Source: Pempheris klunzingeri
Taxonomy: Eukaryota > Chordata > Actinopteri > Acropomatiformes > Pempheridae
Assembly: GCF_042242105.1 (NCBI RefSeq)
Contig: NC_092020.1
Span: 23,431,842 to 23,495,841, forward strand
Length of the DNA: 64,000 bases
Direction: 5' to 3'
A program made the position numbers and the translations under genes. How positions within the stretch are numbered: position 1 is the first letter of the stretch; every line of letters begins with the position of its first letter. This document shows positions 1-10,500 of the stretch, piece after piece. The notes under the pieces were generated by a model. It ran no database searches and was not told where the DNA came from. It saw only the letters and a program-made list of their open reading frames with translations.

Positions 1-1125
1 GCATACACATTGTATAGAGGTTATCTCTTAAGTTCAATGTTTCACTAGTGCCTCGTTTTGCACCATTTTTTCTAGATCCACGCGGCACCTCTCTCCACTG
101 CCCTCCTCACCTCATTCCTTCAATAATTTTATCAATTTCTGACTAACTATTAAATTTTTTCCTCATTCGTGAATTGGTATTTTCCTCATTTTCTCTTTTG
201 CACATATGCAGGCACTCTCTGCCACCTCATTTTGTCCTTCCGTCAGATGATTCCTACTGGGGATAGCTGTGATGTCCCTCTCTGCCAGGCTCATAACATA
301 TGGGCTATGGAGTCTAGGTCTGTGCCAAAACTATATTGAATGAAGCAAGTTTACACTCCATTCACGGTGAGGTCTTGTCTTGCTGAAACTTTATGATGCT
401 GTTTTTCTTTTGCTGTGAAGCAGTAAAGATCTGGCTTATGAGCCCCTTAACCAGAAGGTTATGACATCCCTATAACCCCTGAGACTCCATCCCACACAAG
501 TGCCCATTTCCAGCAGCTTAATGCACTCAATGATCCAGTACTCTGACCTTTCTGACAACAGGGGCAGGTCAACAGGCACATTTTCATACTGCATCAGTGG
601 ATCGTTGTAGATAAAGAAGTCGTTTGGTGGTAACATGACAATGAAATGTACCAGGTTTGAAAATGATTGTTTCTTTCCTTTGCTTAACTTTAAGGTTTTA
701 TTTAAGAAATGTATTATTATTATTATCTAAATTTTATTCAATATCATTTTATTGCAGTTTTTTTATCCTTGCTATGATAGCAATACAATAAAAATAATAG
801 GAATTACATATGCATGAGTTGCAGTCACGATCCCGTTCAATATTAAATGAAGAAGATCGGATTCACTTACACTCAAGGTGTTCTTTACTCTGGCCCACAG
901 TTGGACCAGAGCAAAGAACCTTTGTGCTACTGAGCAATCCATGTCTGTGTTGACACAGTAAACACTGTGGTCTGTCATTTCACAGGACCAATCCCTGTTC
1001 CCCCTCCTCTGTCCTTGGTTCTTTATGAAAACTGCGTTAAAATTCCATGTCTTTCTACCGAAATATAGCGCTGTTAATTTTTAGCCTTTATTGCTTGTAG
1101 ACAACTTGAAAAATGTGTCTTTTAC
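1..1125. other. Left edge; probably ctso intron 5, no exon recognised
   Basis: I searched the minus strand for the remaining ctso exons (the GGIIQHHCS-like catalytic His region and the YWIVRNSWG-like Asn region) and found neither. Two short minus-strand open frames occur here, 436-636 (66 codons) and 772-978 (68 codons). Neither resembles a papain-family C-terminus or any other protein I recognise. The stretch is read as intron, with the last ctso exons left of the window. Confidence 0.5.
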
Positions 1126-4100
1126 CTGAAGTCATGTGCAGTAAAGTTCCTCACAGCAACGCCGCCATGTGACTGAGAGAAAAAGTGGCAGATTTCTGTC
1201 TTGGCCTTGTAGGGATAGTCTGACTGAGGCACTAATTTCACTCTGGTCTGGAAAGAAAATAGTTTATCTCAGTGAGTGTGTTACCTGAATACAAAATATC
1301 CATCCATCTTGTTTATGAAGGATCCTGGCACAGGCAGTATCCTAATTTATGTTTGACTACAGACAGCAATCTTATTTTACTTGCTGCCACTACACATCTA
1401 CCTAATTTAAATACATGACAATATTACCTTCATTTTAAAAAGCTAAAATGTAAAACAGCATGGATCCAACTTCCCAAACAGACAGTTAGGGACACAGAAA
1501 TATGCATCTCCTGTGCATGTAAAGTACTGGGAGATGTGGTTTATTCTACCTTTGTGCTCACTGTAAACCATTGCGCAAGCATATGTTGCATAAGACCTGA
1601 AATTATGTAAAAATACACACATACTTTCTCTAGCCAATTCAGAGCCTGGAATGGGGAGCCTCCATTGCAGCCTTGGTTTCGGAAAGAGCAGTCGAGAACC
1701 TGCTGCACGCTGAGCTGCACCAGCTGCGAACCGCCTATAGCACGGACGGACTGCATGGCACCAACCACGCTAAATGCCCAACAACTCCCACACTGCAAAT
1801 GTAAAAATCACAGAAATCAGGAAAAACAAAACCTCACGGGAAAGGTTGGAAAATCATCAGGCTGGAACCAAATTCCAGAATACGGTCATATCTACACGAC
1901 CCATATGGTAGCCCGAAGGAGACATTGTCACTTTGTTTATTTTGCAAAAGAACTCTTCAGCAGGATAGAGGAACATGATAAAACCCTCAGTAATATCAGA
2001 ACGTGAGGGTGTTGTGCATGTAGACGGGGTGAGATGATGTGTCCAGTCCAAGTAAACTGTGACTAATTGCTTTCTGCTGCCATCTACTGACAGAAACACC
2101 TCACGTATACTGTGTCATGAAGAAAATCTTAATTTATGCCTCAGTTAATGTATCAAGTTTCGGGACTGGGGGTCATTTGAGGCGATCTTGCATCCCATAT
2201 AGATAACACTGCCTTCCCGAAACCAGCCATTATGGGAAAGTGCATTTTTCCTGCAGAATATTTGCACAGGCGATGGCAAACAGCAAGAGACTCCACTCAG
2301 TTCACTTGCTCAGCAGAAATTCCCATATTTATGATGAGAACCTGAGCTCTCTCTGTAAAGATCCATTATTTTGTTGCTGAATATGGTTCCATAGTTTAAA
2401 ATCAATGCTGAAACCAAAATCGGTCGTTACTGCCTGGACTGCGGGTAAGTGTGAGTATACAAAATGTTAGAACCATCTGTTCTCCCCTTCAAAGCAAAGA
2501 AGTGTGCTTCAGTTATAAAAGCGGAATCACGATAAGGGAAAACTGGATCAAGAATACTTTTTGAGATGAGAGAGGCTTGATACTTTGTGTCTTTGTTCAC
2601 GGTATTACATTTTGTTTTCTGCCTATCCACCCATGTATCTGTTGTGGAAACTCAGGCCAGGCAGGTCCAAAGACAAAACAGGAGGCAAAAACTGTGAGCA
2701 GGAAAACTGCAGCAGAGCAGAGTGGCCGGTGAGTGTGGTCATCTACGGACTCTCCCAGGAGTGGAAAGCCTTACCTGAATTTAAGACAGTAAATTATATG
2801 TTATTGTGTTGGCTTTAACCGGTGCGGGACAGGTCTCTCCCCGGGGACAACAGCTTTACAGTGAAAATATCATCGCCGACGGCAAATTGACCGACTAAAA
2901 GGATAAAGGACGAAAGGAGCAGGAAGTGAACCGAGGACAAGCAACAGCTTCATCTCACTAACCTTCTCCCCGTCCATGTCCCCAGGTTCACTGTGCTCTC
3001 TTCGCAAAAGTCACACTTAATGGCTTACTTTATCATTTTCCCTCCTCTTTTCCTTGACCATTATTAAAGGCCCCCTCAACTCAAAAATATGGTTTGGTTA
3101 CTGTTACTTCACTTGGATGTTTGACCTTTAGTGGGCAGAATGATACATGTGCTGAGTTTGACACTGGAGGGCTGTTCTCAAATTCATCTGCTGGCGGGGG
3201 GGAAACTTTCTTGGTGCTCACCTTAAATCTGTTTGAGATGTGCATGTCCAATCGTGACTTTATGATATCTGGAAGCCTGTGAGGAAACTTGAAGCCTCCA
3301 TCACGCACACACACACACCTCAAATGGACTTTTTAGTGAAGTAGGAAACATCACATGTGCAGTAGTTATACATTTAAAATGAAAAATATTTGCACATTAA
3401 TAGATTCTGGAATTTTCAATGAGGGCGAAGGACTAGATGTAATTTTTAACAAGATAATTTACACGTTTTTGTGGGAAAAGCACAGCAGGCACAACTTATT
3501 ATTCCAAGCAGAGTATCTTTATAGATCATAAAATATGCCTGCAGGGAATCTTATATAAATGGCTATTCATCGCTACAGCTGAGGCATTGAAATATTTATC
3601 ACTGAAAATCAAAAACGTTACATCTAGTCAGAAGTGAAAAGCAAGTAAAACATCTATCAAGGACCAACATTATCATTTTGACTGTTATGGGCACATTTAC
3701 ACAGTAGATATCCAGGTTGTCTATCACCCACCTGTTTGTTAAGACATAACGTGAGTGCTTATTTGTTAATGATGAAACGATTTGATAAGAAATGGACATT
3801 AATTAATCACACAGCTGTGTCTCAGTGGGGTATCAGAATCACAGTTAGGTTAAGTATTCACACTACAAGGAATCTGCCTTGGTATGTTGCTGCATGATCA
3901 AGAAACACAAAATATAAAATGGAGATATTTACAACACATTCCCTACCTGGCACTATATTTATCATCTATCTGTGTAAACCTTACCGCTTGCTGGTTCTGG
4001 ACCGGCGCCACCACTGCTTTGTCCCTCCAGTCAAAGTTGGCTGGGAGCCCCTCTGTCTTCAGGCCAGAGAAGAGAGGAGCTCTGTCAGCACTAGCTCGCA

Positions 4101-5757
4101 GGTAGAGATCTGCGGATGATAGATACAGTTCAAAGTCATTCCTGGATACAAAGATTCACGTAAACAACCGACGTGCAGATTCAGCCCGGTCATCCCAGGG
4201 GTCAGCGAGTTTAAAAACAATCCACAGGACGGGTAGAAAATAAGTGAATGCATTTCAACTGAGGAAGCGCCTCAAGTTGTGAAGAACCCGTAACTGTCCT
4301 AATCGACTAATTCAGTCAACTATAAATACATTGCATGTGCCTAATTCTGCTTTTTAAGTTACAATATACGACAAAACTTCAAATTACCTCTAAATTCCCT
4401 CTGTGAGAGGTCAGAGAACTGGTTGATGCCATACTTAGCAGACTGGGGTGATGTAGAGAATGAGTTTAAGTATTCATGCCGTTCTGTAGCATTCTGCAAA
4501 AAAGCAAATGACACATTAGGTGTGGTAAAGTTAAGTTAGTCTTAATTTAATAAACATGAGTGAGTCTGAATTACAACCCACACGTTATCTCTGTATTTGA
4601 TCACTAATTGGTGGAGGAAGGGAACTTCAAATACTGCATTTGCACTTTACTTTACATTTCACATTTCAGTATTGTACATTTTACTGCACTGCATGTATCT
4701 AACATAGTTATCTGATACTTTACAGACAACCTCCATCTCTACAACATTGTCATGCTGCCCAGATGTCAATGCTTCAATAATGACACTCCCAGTATTCTGT
4801 GCAATACACACATACATATGCATATTTTATATACATTTATATTTTTTGTCATATATTTGCACGTATTTCTATATTTTGTAATACACCTCGCGTGTCTTTG
4901 CACTAATTCTGCTACCGACACTTTATGTCTGCACCTTTTCTGTCTCCCCTGTTGCTGTAACAAGTAAATTCTCATCTCTTAGCTCTTGTTTATTTCAGTG
5001 AACTTTGTAAAGCACTGTGGGCTATACAAAATAAATTGAATTGAATTGAATCTTATCCCTTAATATAATAATAATCCAGTCAGTTTCCAGTTTATCACCT
5101 AGCCAAAGTGACTGCAGTCTAATTCAACTACTCTACAATTAAAAAATATCTTTATATGTGCAACAGTGTCCACAAATGGTAAAACGTGCTGTCAAATTAG
5201 CACAGCAGGAGTGATGCCTAAAGCAACTTTGATTTAAAGTTCCTTAACATTAGCTCCCATTAGCCACCAGAGGCTACTGGCCCTGCATTACAACACACAG
5301 GAAGGGTTTCTCAGTGTTTGTATTGCTTATTAATCCACCTTTTCACTGCTTATAGTGCTGCTACTTCTTCACACGTGAGTATGTAATCTGCATTGCATGA
5401 AGTAGAACTTGTGATTGATTATTATTACATGTTATGAGTGAACACAAACACACACACACACACTGTATCCAATAAATCACTTCCTTCCTTTACACAACAG
5501 GTCGGTGTGTGTGTGTGTGTGTGTGTGTGTGTGACATTTGTTTACAACGTGATTGTCTGTCAGCTGATGTCTCTACACGTCTTCCCCTCCTTCTTCTCCT
5601 TTACCTGCACACACAGGCTGAGCTCCTGGCTGCTGCCTTCACACACGCGGTGCAAAGAGCCGCTGGGCTTAGTCCGGTTCACATGTGTGCAGCAGAGAGG
5701 AGAGAGCAGCGCGGACACGGTCACCGCGGCGGCTAAGTACACACGGCCGCCCCTCAT
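1126..5757 (-). CDS. ctso: Cathepsin O, 5' five exons (3' partial)
   Basis: Lysosomal papain-family (C1A) cysteine protease. Coding exons in transcription order: 5757-5605, 4493-4388, 4109-3985, 1792-1625, 1247-1126. All have GT-AG introns and the phases join to about 224 codons. Exon 1 gives a hydrophobic signal-peptide-like start (MRGGRVYLAAAVTVSALLSP). Exon 2 carries the propeptide motif YGINQFSDLS. Exon 3 gives the start of the mature enzyme, NFDWRDK, and the oxyanion Gln (NQQA). Exon 4 opens with CGSCWAFSVVGA, with the catalytic Cys near residue 132, followed by SVQQVLDCS and GCNGGSPFQALNWL, which are typical of cathepsin O. Exon 5 matches the VKLVPQSDYPYKA...HDF region and ends in phase 2. 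Human CTSO is 321 aa, so about 100 residues with the catalytic His and Asn are missing here. Human CTSO has CGGCWAF where this protein has CGSCWAF. Exon 1 is the least conserved part; its start is chosen because it begins a signal peptide and splices in frame. Confidence 0.93.
1793..3984 (-). other. ctso intron 3
   Basis: Intron of 2.2 kb between the propeptide/mature-start exon and the catalytic Cys exon. It holds only short open frames with no recognisable protein, a short CA run near 3305-3318, and AT-rich sequence. I see no gene or clear mobile element. Confidence 0.7.
4612..5052 (+). repeat. Dispersed repeat and retroelement-like 3' tail ending in (TTGAA)n
   Basis: In ctso intron 1. The part at 4983-5052 reads cttgtttatttcagtgaac..., then an aaagcac.gtg block, then tandem TTGAA units. 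It closely matches a second copy at 41467-41550 in gpm6a. Such tails ending in short tandem repeats are typical of fish non-LTR retroelements. The preceding AT-rich stretch (4612-4980) has the look of an older repeat (phrases such as tactgcatttgcactttac). The family is not identified. Confidence 0.55.
5441..5463. repeat. (CA)n microsatellite
   Basis: Run of CA dinucleotides in ctso intron 1, just upstream of exon 1 on the minus strand. Confidence 0.9.
5505..5533. repeat. (GT)n microsatellite
   Basis: About 14 GT units, 70-90 bases inside the intron next to ctso exon 1. With the (CA)n run at 5441-5463 it could fold as a GT/CA hairpin, since the two are complementary on one strand. Confidence 0.9.
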
Positions 5758-5854
5758 GTGGCCGAGAGACGCTCAGGTAAGTTGAAGACCAGCAGTGAGC
5801 GAAGAGGGAAGTAAAAACGAAAGTGGTGTTGACGGAAAAGGTGTGGGGTCTACC

Positions 5855-5864
5855 GCGCATGCGC
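5855..5864. promoter_or_regulatory. NRF-1-type palindrome in the ctso promoter
   Basis: GCGCATGCGC, the canonical NRF-1 binding palindrome, lies about 100 bp upstream of the ctso start codon in a locally CpG-rich stretch (about 5690-5880). This is consistent with a housekeeping-type, TATA-less promoter for a lysosomal enzyme. The site is seen directly; function is inferred. Confidence 0.6.
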
Positions 5865-6186
5865 AGCGAGCAACGAGCGCTTCCTCTGAAAGAGAAGGTG
5901 AAGCACCATTATCAATACATTCATCAAAACAACTCTATTTAGAAATAAATAAAAGGTTTAGATACATAAATTAGTTAATAAATAAACTATGGACTAGAAC
6001 TAAGTTGTTCCAATCAATTCCAAGATTTGTCAATGACTTTTGCACCCAAAAATAAAACAATCTGTTGCTCAAAAGTTGGACTTGACTGAAGCCAGATTTT
6101 TGTCCAGTGTTCATAAACATTAGGTTAATTATAAAACTGTGGATTTCACAGCGTTTGTGGTTTTTGTTTTTCCTTCCTCTGCGTTT

Positions 6187-6260
6187 ATAGATAGATATAG
6201 ATAGATAGAAATACTTTATTGATCCCTAGGGGGGAAATTCTGGTGTTACAATAGTAAAAG
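6187..6260 (+). repeat. ATAG repeat plus actttattgatccc dispersed repeat tail
   Basis: Imperfect TAGA/ATAG units (6187-6209) run into atactttattgatccctagg and then ggggaaattc. I recognise this block as recurring in many teleost genomes as the end of a dispersed element. Family assignment is from memory and uncertain. Confidence 0.5.
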
Positions 6261-6699
6261 TGACCACCACCATGAATACAAACAAATAAATAAGCAAAAT
6301 GAAAATAAAAATATACAAAGTGTAATATACACTATTATACGTTTCTGTGGGGTTATACACCATCATGAGTTAAAATGTAGGAGGAAATGAATTCTTCCAA
6401 ATATTTTTAACCTCGTTTATCCAGAATTAAATACTATCAGGATGTGAAATTCAAGCAAATCACATGCTACAACATCATACACAAATATTATTATACACCA
6501 ATTAAACTTCAAAGAATGGGACATATGAAGGATAATTACTGCTGGAGTTGTCTCAGGTACTTTTTTTTTTTGTTAGTTCGTTTCTCCTTTCAGGAAACGA
6601 GCAGTTGAAAGAATTTGAAAGCAGTCACATAAAAACCACTGCTAGAATCTCCCCAGCTGTGCATAACTGGAGACAGGTATGTCCTACCATCAGGTACAT

Positions 6700-7205
6700 T
6701 TAAACAAAAAAATTGGCCTTGGCAGGCTTTATTGGTGCTTCGAGGATTGATCTCCACCATTAAAAGAGCCAGACAACGCCGTTTTTTGATGAATGGTTAA
6801 AGTTAATTAGGGACGTTGCCCCTTTAAGCTGTTCATCACAAGGACTAATAGTTACCAAGGGAAGTTTTATGAAGACTGGTCTAATTTTTTTTAACGTCCA
6901 TGAAGAGAAAAAAGGGATTGAAAATGTTCCGACCTTTTTAAACGTGCTTCTTCATTTATATTGAACTTGTGGTATTTTAATTTAGTACATCCTTCTTTAT
7001 TGGTAAAAAGCACTTTGTACTTTTTATTTTATTTCATTTTCTTATTAATGCAATCTTATTTTATTCATTTGTTTTAGACTGACTAGTGCCCTGATCTGTT
7101 TTGTTTTGTTTGCTTTGTTAATTGTTCCTCACTGAATTATTGTAATGTGTTGTATTATGCTGTTTATATATTGGGAAAACATAATCAAAAAAAAAAAAAA
7201 CTAAC
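6700..7205 (+). mobile_element. Degenerate L1-like LINE 3' end with poly(A)
   Basis: Around 6770-6890 the plus strand reads a frame including PFFDEWLKLI. This resembles the C-terminal end of fish L1-clade ORF2 proteins (P-x-F-x-x-W-L-x-L). An AT-rich 3' UTR follows and the element ends in a 13-base A run near 7188-7200. Stops and frame breaks upstream show that it is dead. Only the 3' tip remains, as in 5'-truncated LINE insertions. Confidence 0.45.
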
Positions 7206-7434
7206 AAGATTTGCACAAGCAAATGTTATTTTTTCAGTCTTTTTAAAAATCTCAATGATCTAGACACTATTAAACACTATCATGAGTTAAATTATTTGCA
7301 TCTGTGACTCAAACAGATGGCGTGCTACTGTATCTAAAGTTTATTTTGTATAACTTGTGAACACACACAGACACACAGCCATGCCTGCACACATTAAACA
7401 CTAACATTGTTGTAGCTGCTCTCAGGCACAGTAG

Positions 7435-7440
7435 CAGCTG
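7435..7440. promoter_or_regulatory. CAGCTG E-box upstream of asb5
   Basis: An E-box of the type bound by myogenic bHLH factors, 155 bp upstream of the asb5 ATG. ASB5 is muscle-associated in mammals, so the site is plausible. A 6-mer is weak evidence alone. Confidence 0.25.
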
Positions 7441-7594
7441 CACAGCATTTTTTTTTTTCCAGCCTCTACTTTGTCAGGATCAGCCAACCAGTCAGTACAC
7501 TGGGAGAAAAAGTAGGCTACTCTCCTGCTTTTTGGAGTGGCATCTGATCCTGCCCTCATCATAACTAAGGACCCTCTGTAACGTACCGGAGGAA

Positions 7595-10500
7595 ATGTCA
7601 GACCCAACAGGGGAACTCACCAACAAGCCCTTCGCGGCCCAGTTGTCCAATGTTTACTTTAGCATCTTGGCACTGTTCTGCTTTAAGCTCTTTGTTAAGA
7701 TTTCTCTCAACTTGCTGGCATACTTCTACATTGTTCGTGGGAACCGTAAGGAGGCTGCCAGGATATCAGCAGAGTTCTATGATTATGGTCAACAGCACAG
7801 TGAGTACTCAAAAACATAAAAAAAAAAACAAGCCTTAAAGAGTTGGGTTCTTTGTTCCACACACTGCCTCGTTTTAAGCATTTCTATTTGTGTGTTAAAG
7901 CCAAAATTCGGTGTAAGACGTCCTCACAATACAACTGGGCTTATACTATATGCTGAGCAATATGTTTGACCTCTGGCGTGGAAGGTCACATGTAGAAAAT
8001 ATAAATGTTGCTTCCTTTAAAATCAAGTTAAAGTGCTCCCTGCTCACACACAACTACACACGTACTCACAATTTCCGTGTTTACAAATGAGCTATAAATA
8101 CGGCATTGCTAATCCATCGACTATAACAGACATGAAGTGCATTCACATGAATACATACTGTAGATAAAAATGATAGTCTACTTTTCTTTCATTAGCCTAA
8201 TAGCTTCTTATAAATCCTGAACCGTACATTCAATATTAAATGAAGACACTGTAGGCTGGCAGCTCTTTCTCTCTAATGTATTAATAGAACGCAGTCATGA
8301 TATCCACCCCCCCCGCCCACCATCCTGCCCTAGTTTCCATTCCCAGCTATGCAGTGCACCCTTTCACACTCATGCAGCAACCAAAACAACAACCCCACAT
8401 TCCCAGGGACAGGCACTTCGAAGGCACATTCGGGGGGGAAGAGAGACACGACGACAACATAATTTGTATCTATCATTCAAGGGGATGTTTAATTTAAAAT
8501 GGACCCACTCCATGGAATACTAATTAGCCAAGCTTAGAGTATCAGTCACAGTCCTGTAGATTGGGTCTTCCTTATTCTAAGAAATCTGTTTGATGTCTGT
8601 GGCTGGGTCTTTTATGCCCGTATTTGAAACTAATGTCAGTCGAGGAAAATAGGCTGTATGAATAAAAGAGATTGAATGTCATAGAAAACATAAAGATCTT
8701 TAGATCATTCAAATGGAAGAAGGTGAGAATAATGATAAAAACGTGTGGAATGCATCGGCTGTTATTCTGGACATCGACTCAGGTGTGCTTAATGACGGCC
8801 GCGGCCACTTTCTCAAGTCGATGTTAATTTGTCATGTGGATAGAGTGTGGATGTGCCGAGTTTACTGCAGAAGGACATTTCAAGCAGTTAGTCACGTAGC
8901 AATATGCTGCCGCATGCATTAACTCTTGGGAGATGAGGAGCTAAACTAGACCTGAAAAGGTCGTAGATAAACACATCAAGAGGACAGGCAATTGATGAAG
9001 TCAGGTTTGTGGTTGGGATTTCATTAAGTTGACACTAAATAATTACAATATCATAAGACATGATGAATAAACACGATTTAATGATACAAAAATGTTAAGG
9101 TACTGTATGTAAAATAATAGAAAAACAAGTGTTTTCGCTGAATACTTTCTATTCATTCAGCATAAAATACTAAGTATATTACAACCGAATCTGCAAACAG
9201 TTAAATGCATTAAATATTTTCTGCACAAATCTACTGTGTATACCAGTACTTCCTTGTCATTATTACTCCAGGGAAGACAGAATATTCGAGTGTGTAATGC
9301 ACTGTAGAGGTTCTCACTCTTATCTTCTTTTAGTGTTACTAACTTGGGATTTGAGGCTTTTTCTGCTGTTGCAATTATCGTAAATGTCTCTTGATAAGAG
9401 CAGCAGCCTTATAATAATAAATGGAAATGGAAGCTGGCACTGAATCCTTATTCTCACTGCAGGATCCTGGGCGGACCGCTCACCCCTCCACGATGCTGCG
9501 AGTCAGGGCCGCCTCCTGGCGCTGAGGACCCTCATTTTACAGGTGAGGAGAGCTCAGTCCCCTGGGAGAGCTGTGTGCAGATGTCCCCTCATCTGTACAC
9601 ACTCGTTCTGTTGTAACCGTCCCTGGAGCAATTCAGTTTGTCTCAATGCTTTTGTAGACTCCCGGTTTAGAGGTTGAGGGAAAAGAGGATTGGATGAAGT
9701 AAGGAGTCACTGGGGTTATCTGTGATATCTGGGATTAGCAGTAATTATCTCACTGGCACCTTCCAAAACAGATGTTTTATTAAATGTGTCCATCTGCACC
9801 TCCACGAGTTCTCAACACTCATTTTTGGCATTCACACAATCAAGCCGAGGCTTTAATATGTTTTCAGAATACCTTCTGCTATAACTGGCAATAACACGGC
9901 ATCATCAGACTAACATGACATTGTATGATTAGATTAATATTGAAAAACTAATATCTAATGGGAGGATGACATTGTCACTAAACTTGTTAAAGCCAAAGTT
10001 CACTTTTGGCCATTACTGGTTGCTTATAATTCTGCTGTGGTACAAGCAAACATTCAACATCTGGCCATTAACACACACTCTCAGAGTCCAGTGAAAAGCT
10101 GACATGTTTGTGCTAGCTAAGAACACCATGACTTAGACTTTGATAACACAGCACTAAAGCAAGTAATTAAGTTTTGTTGCCGTACAGCACAGAAAAATCA
10201 TAATATACAGTATTACATTACATTGTATGCAGTAATGAGGGAGTCTACAGAATTGCTGATCAATGGCATCAAAGGCCTGTGCTACAAGAAAGTAGGCCAT
10301 TTCAGCAACAAAGCCAACAATTCCTTGTTCTTGGCTCAGACCAGCTCATGACAAAGCTGTGATGTTATTACAGTATTTCACAGTCGTTCATTCTTTAGCT
10401 CTTTAATTAATTACGAGGCTTATTAATCTCTATTGTTCAAACGTGGCTGCGCTGTATAGTTTGTCTTTGTCATCCAACGACAGCCATAACTGGGGAGGAT

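Larger units (their letters stand above)
5758..7594. other. ctso-asb5 divergent intergenic region
   Basis: Spacer of 1.84 kb between two divergently transcribed genes. It holds the ctso promoter (CpG-rich to about 5880), an ATAG/tttattgatccc repeat near 6187-6260, a LINE 3' remnant (about 6700-7205), and the asb5 upstream region with a CAGCTG E-box. Confidence 0.8.

Noticed and set aside
772-978. Possible ctso exon 6 near 860-972 on the minus strand (ag/gt flanks present)
   Set aside because: None of the three frames gives the expected cathepsin sequence; the flanking AG/GT are likely fortuitous.
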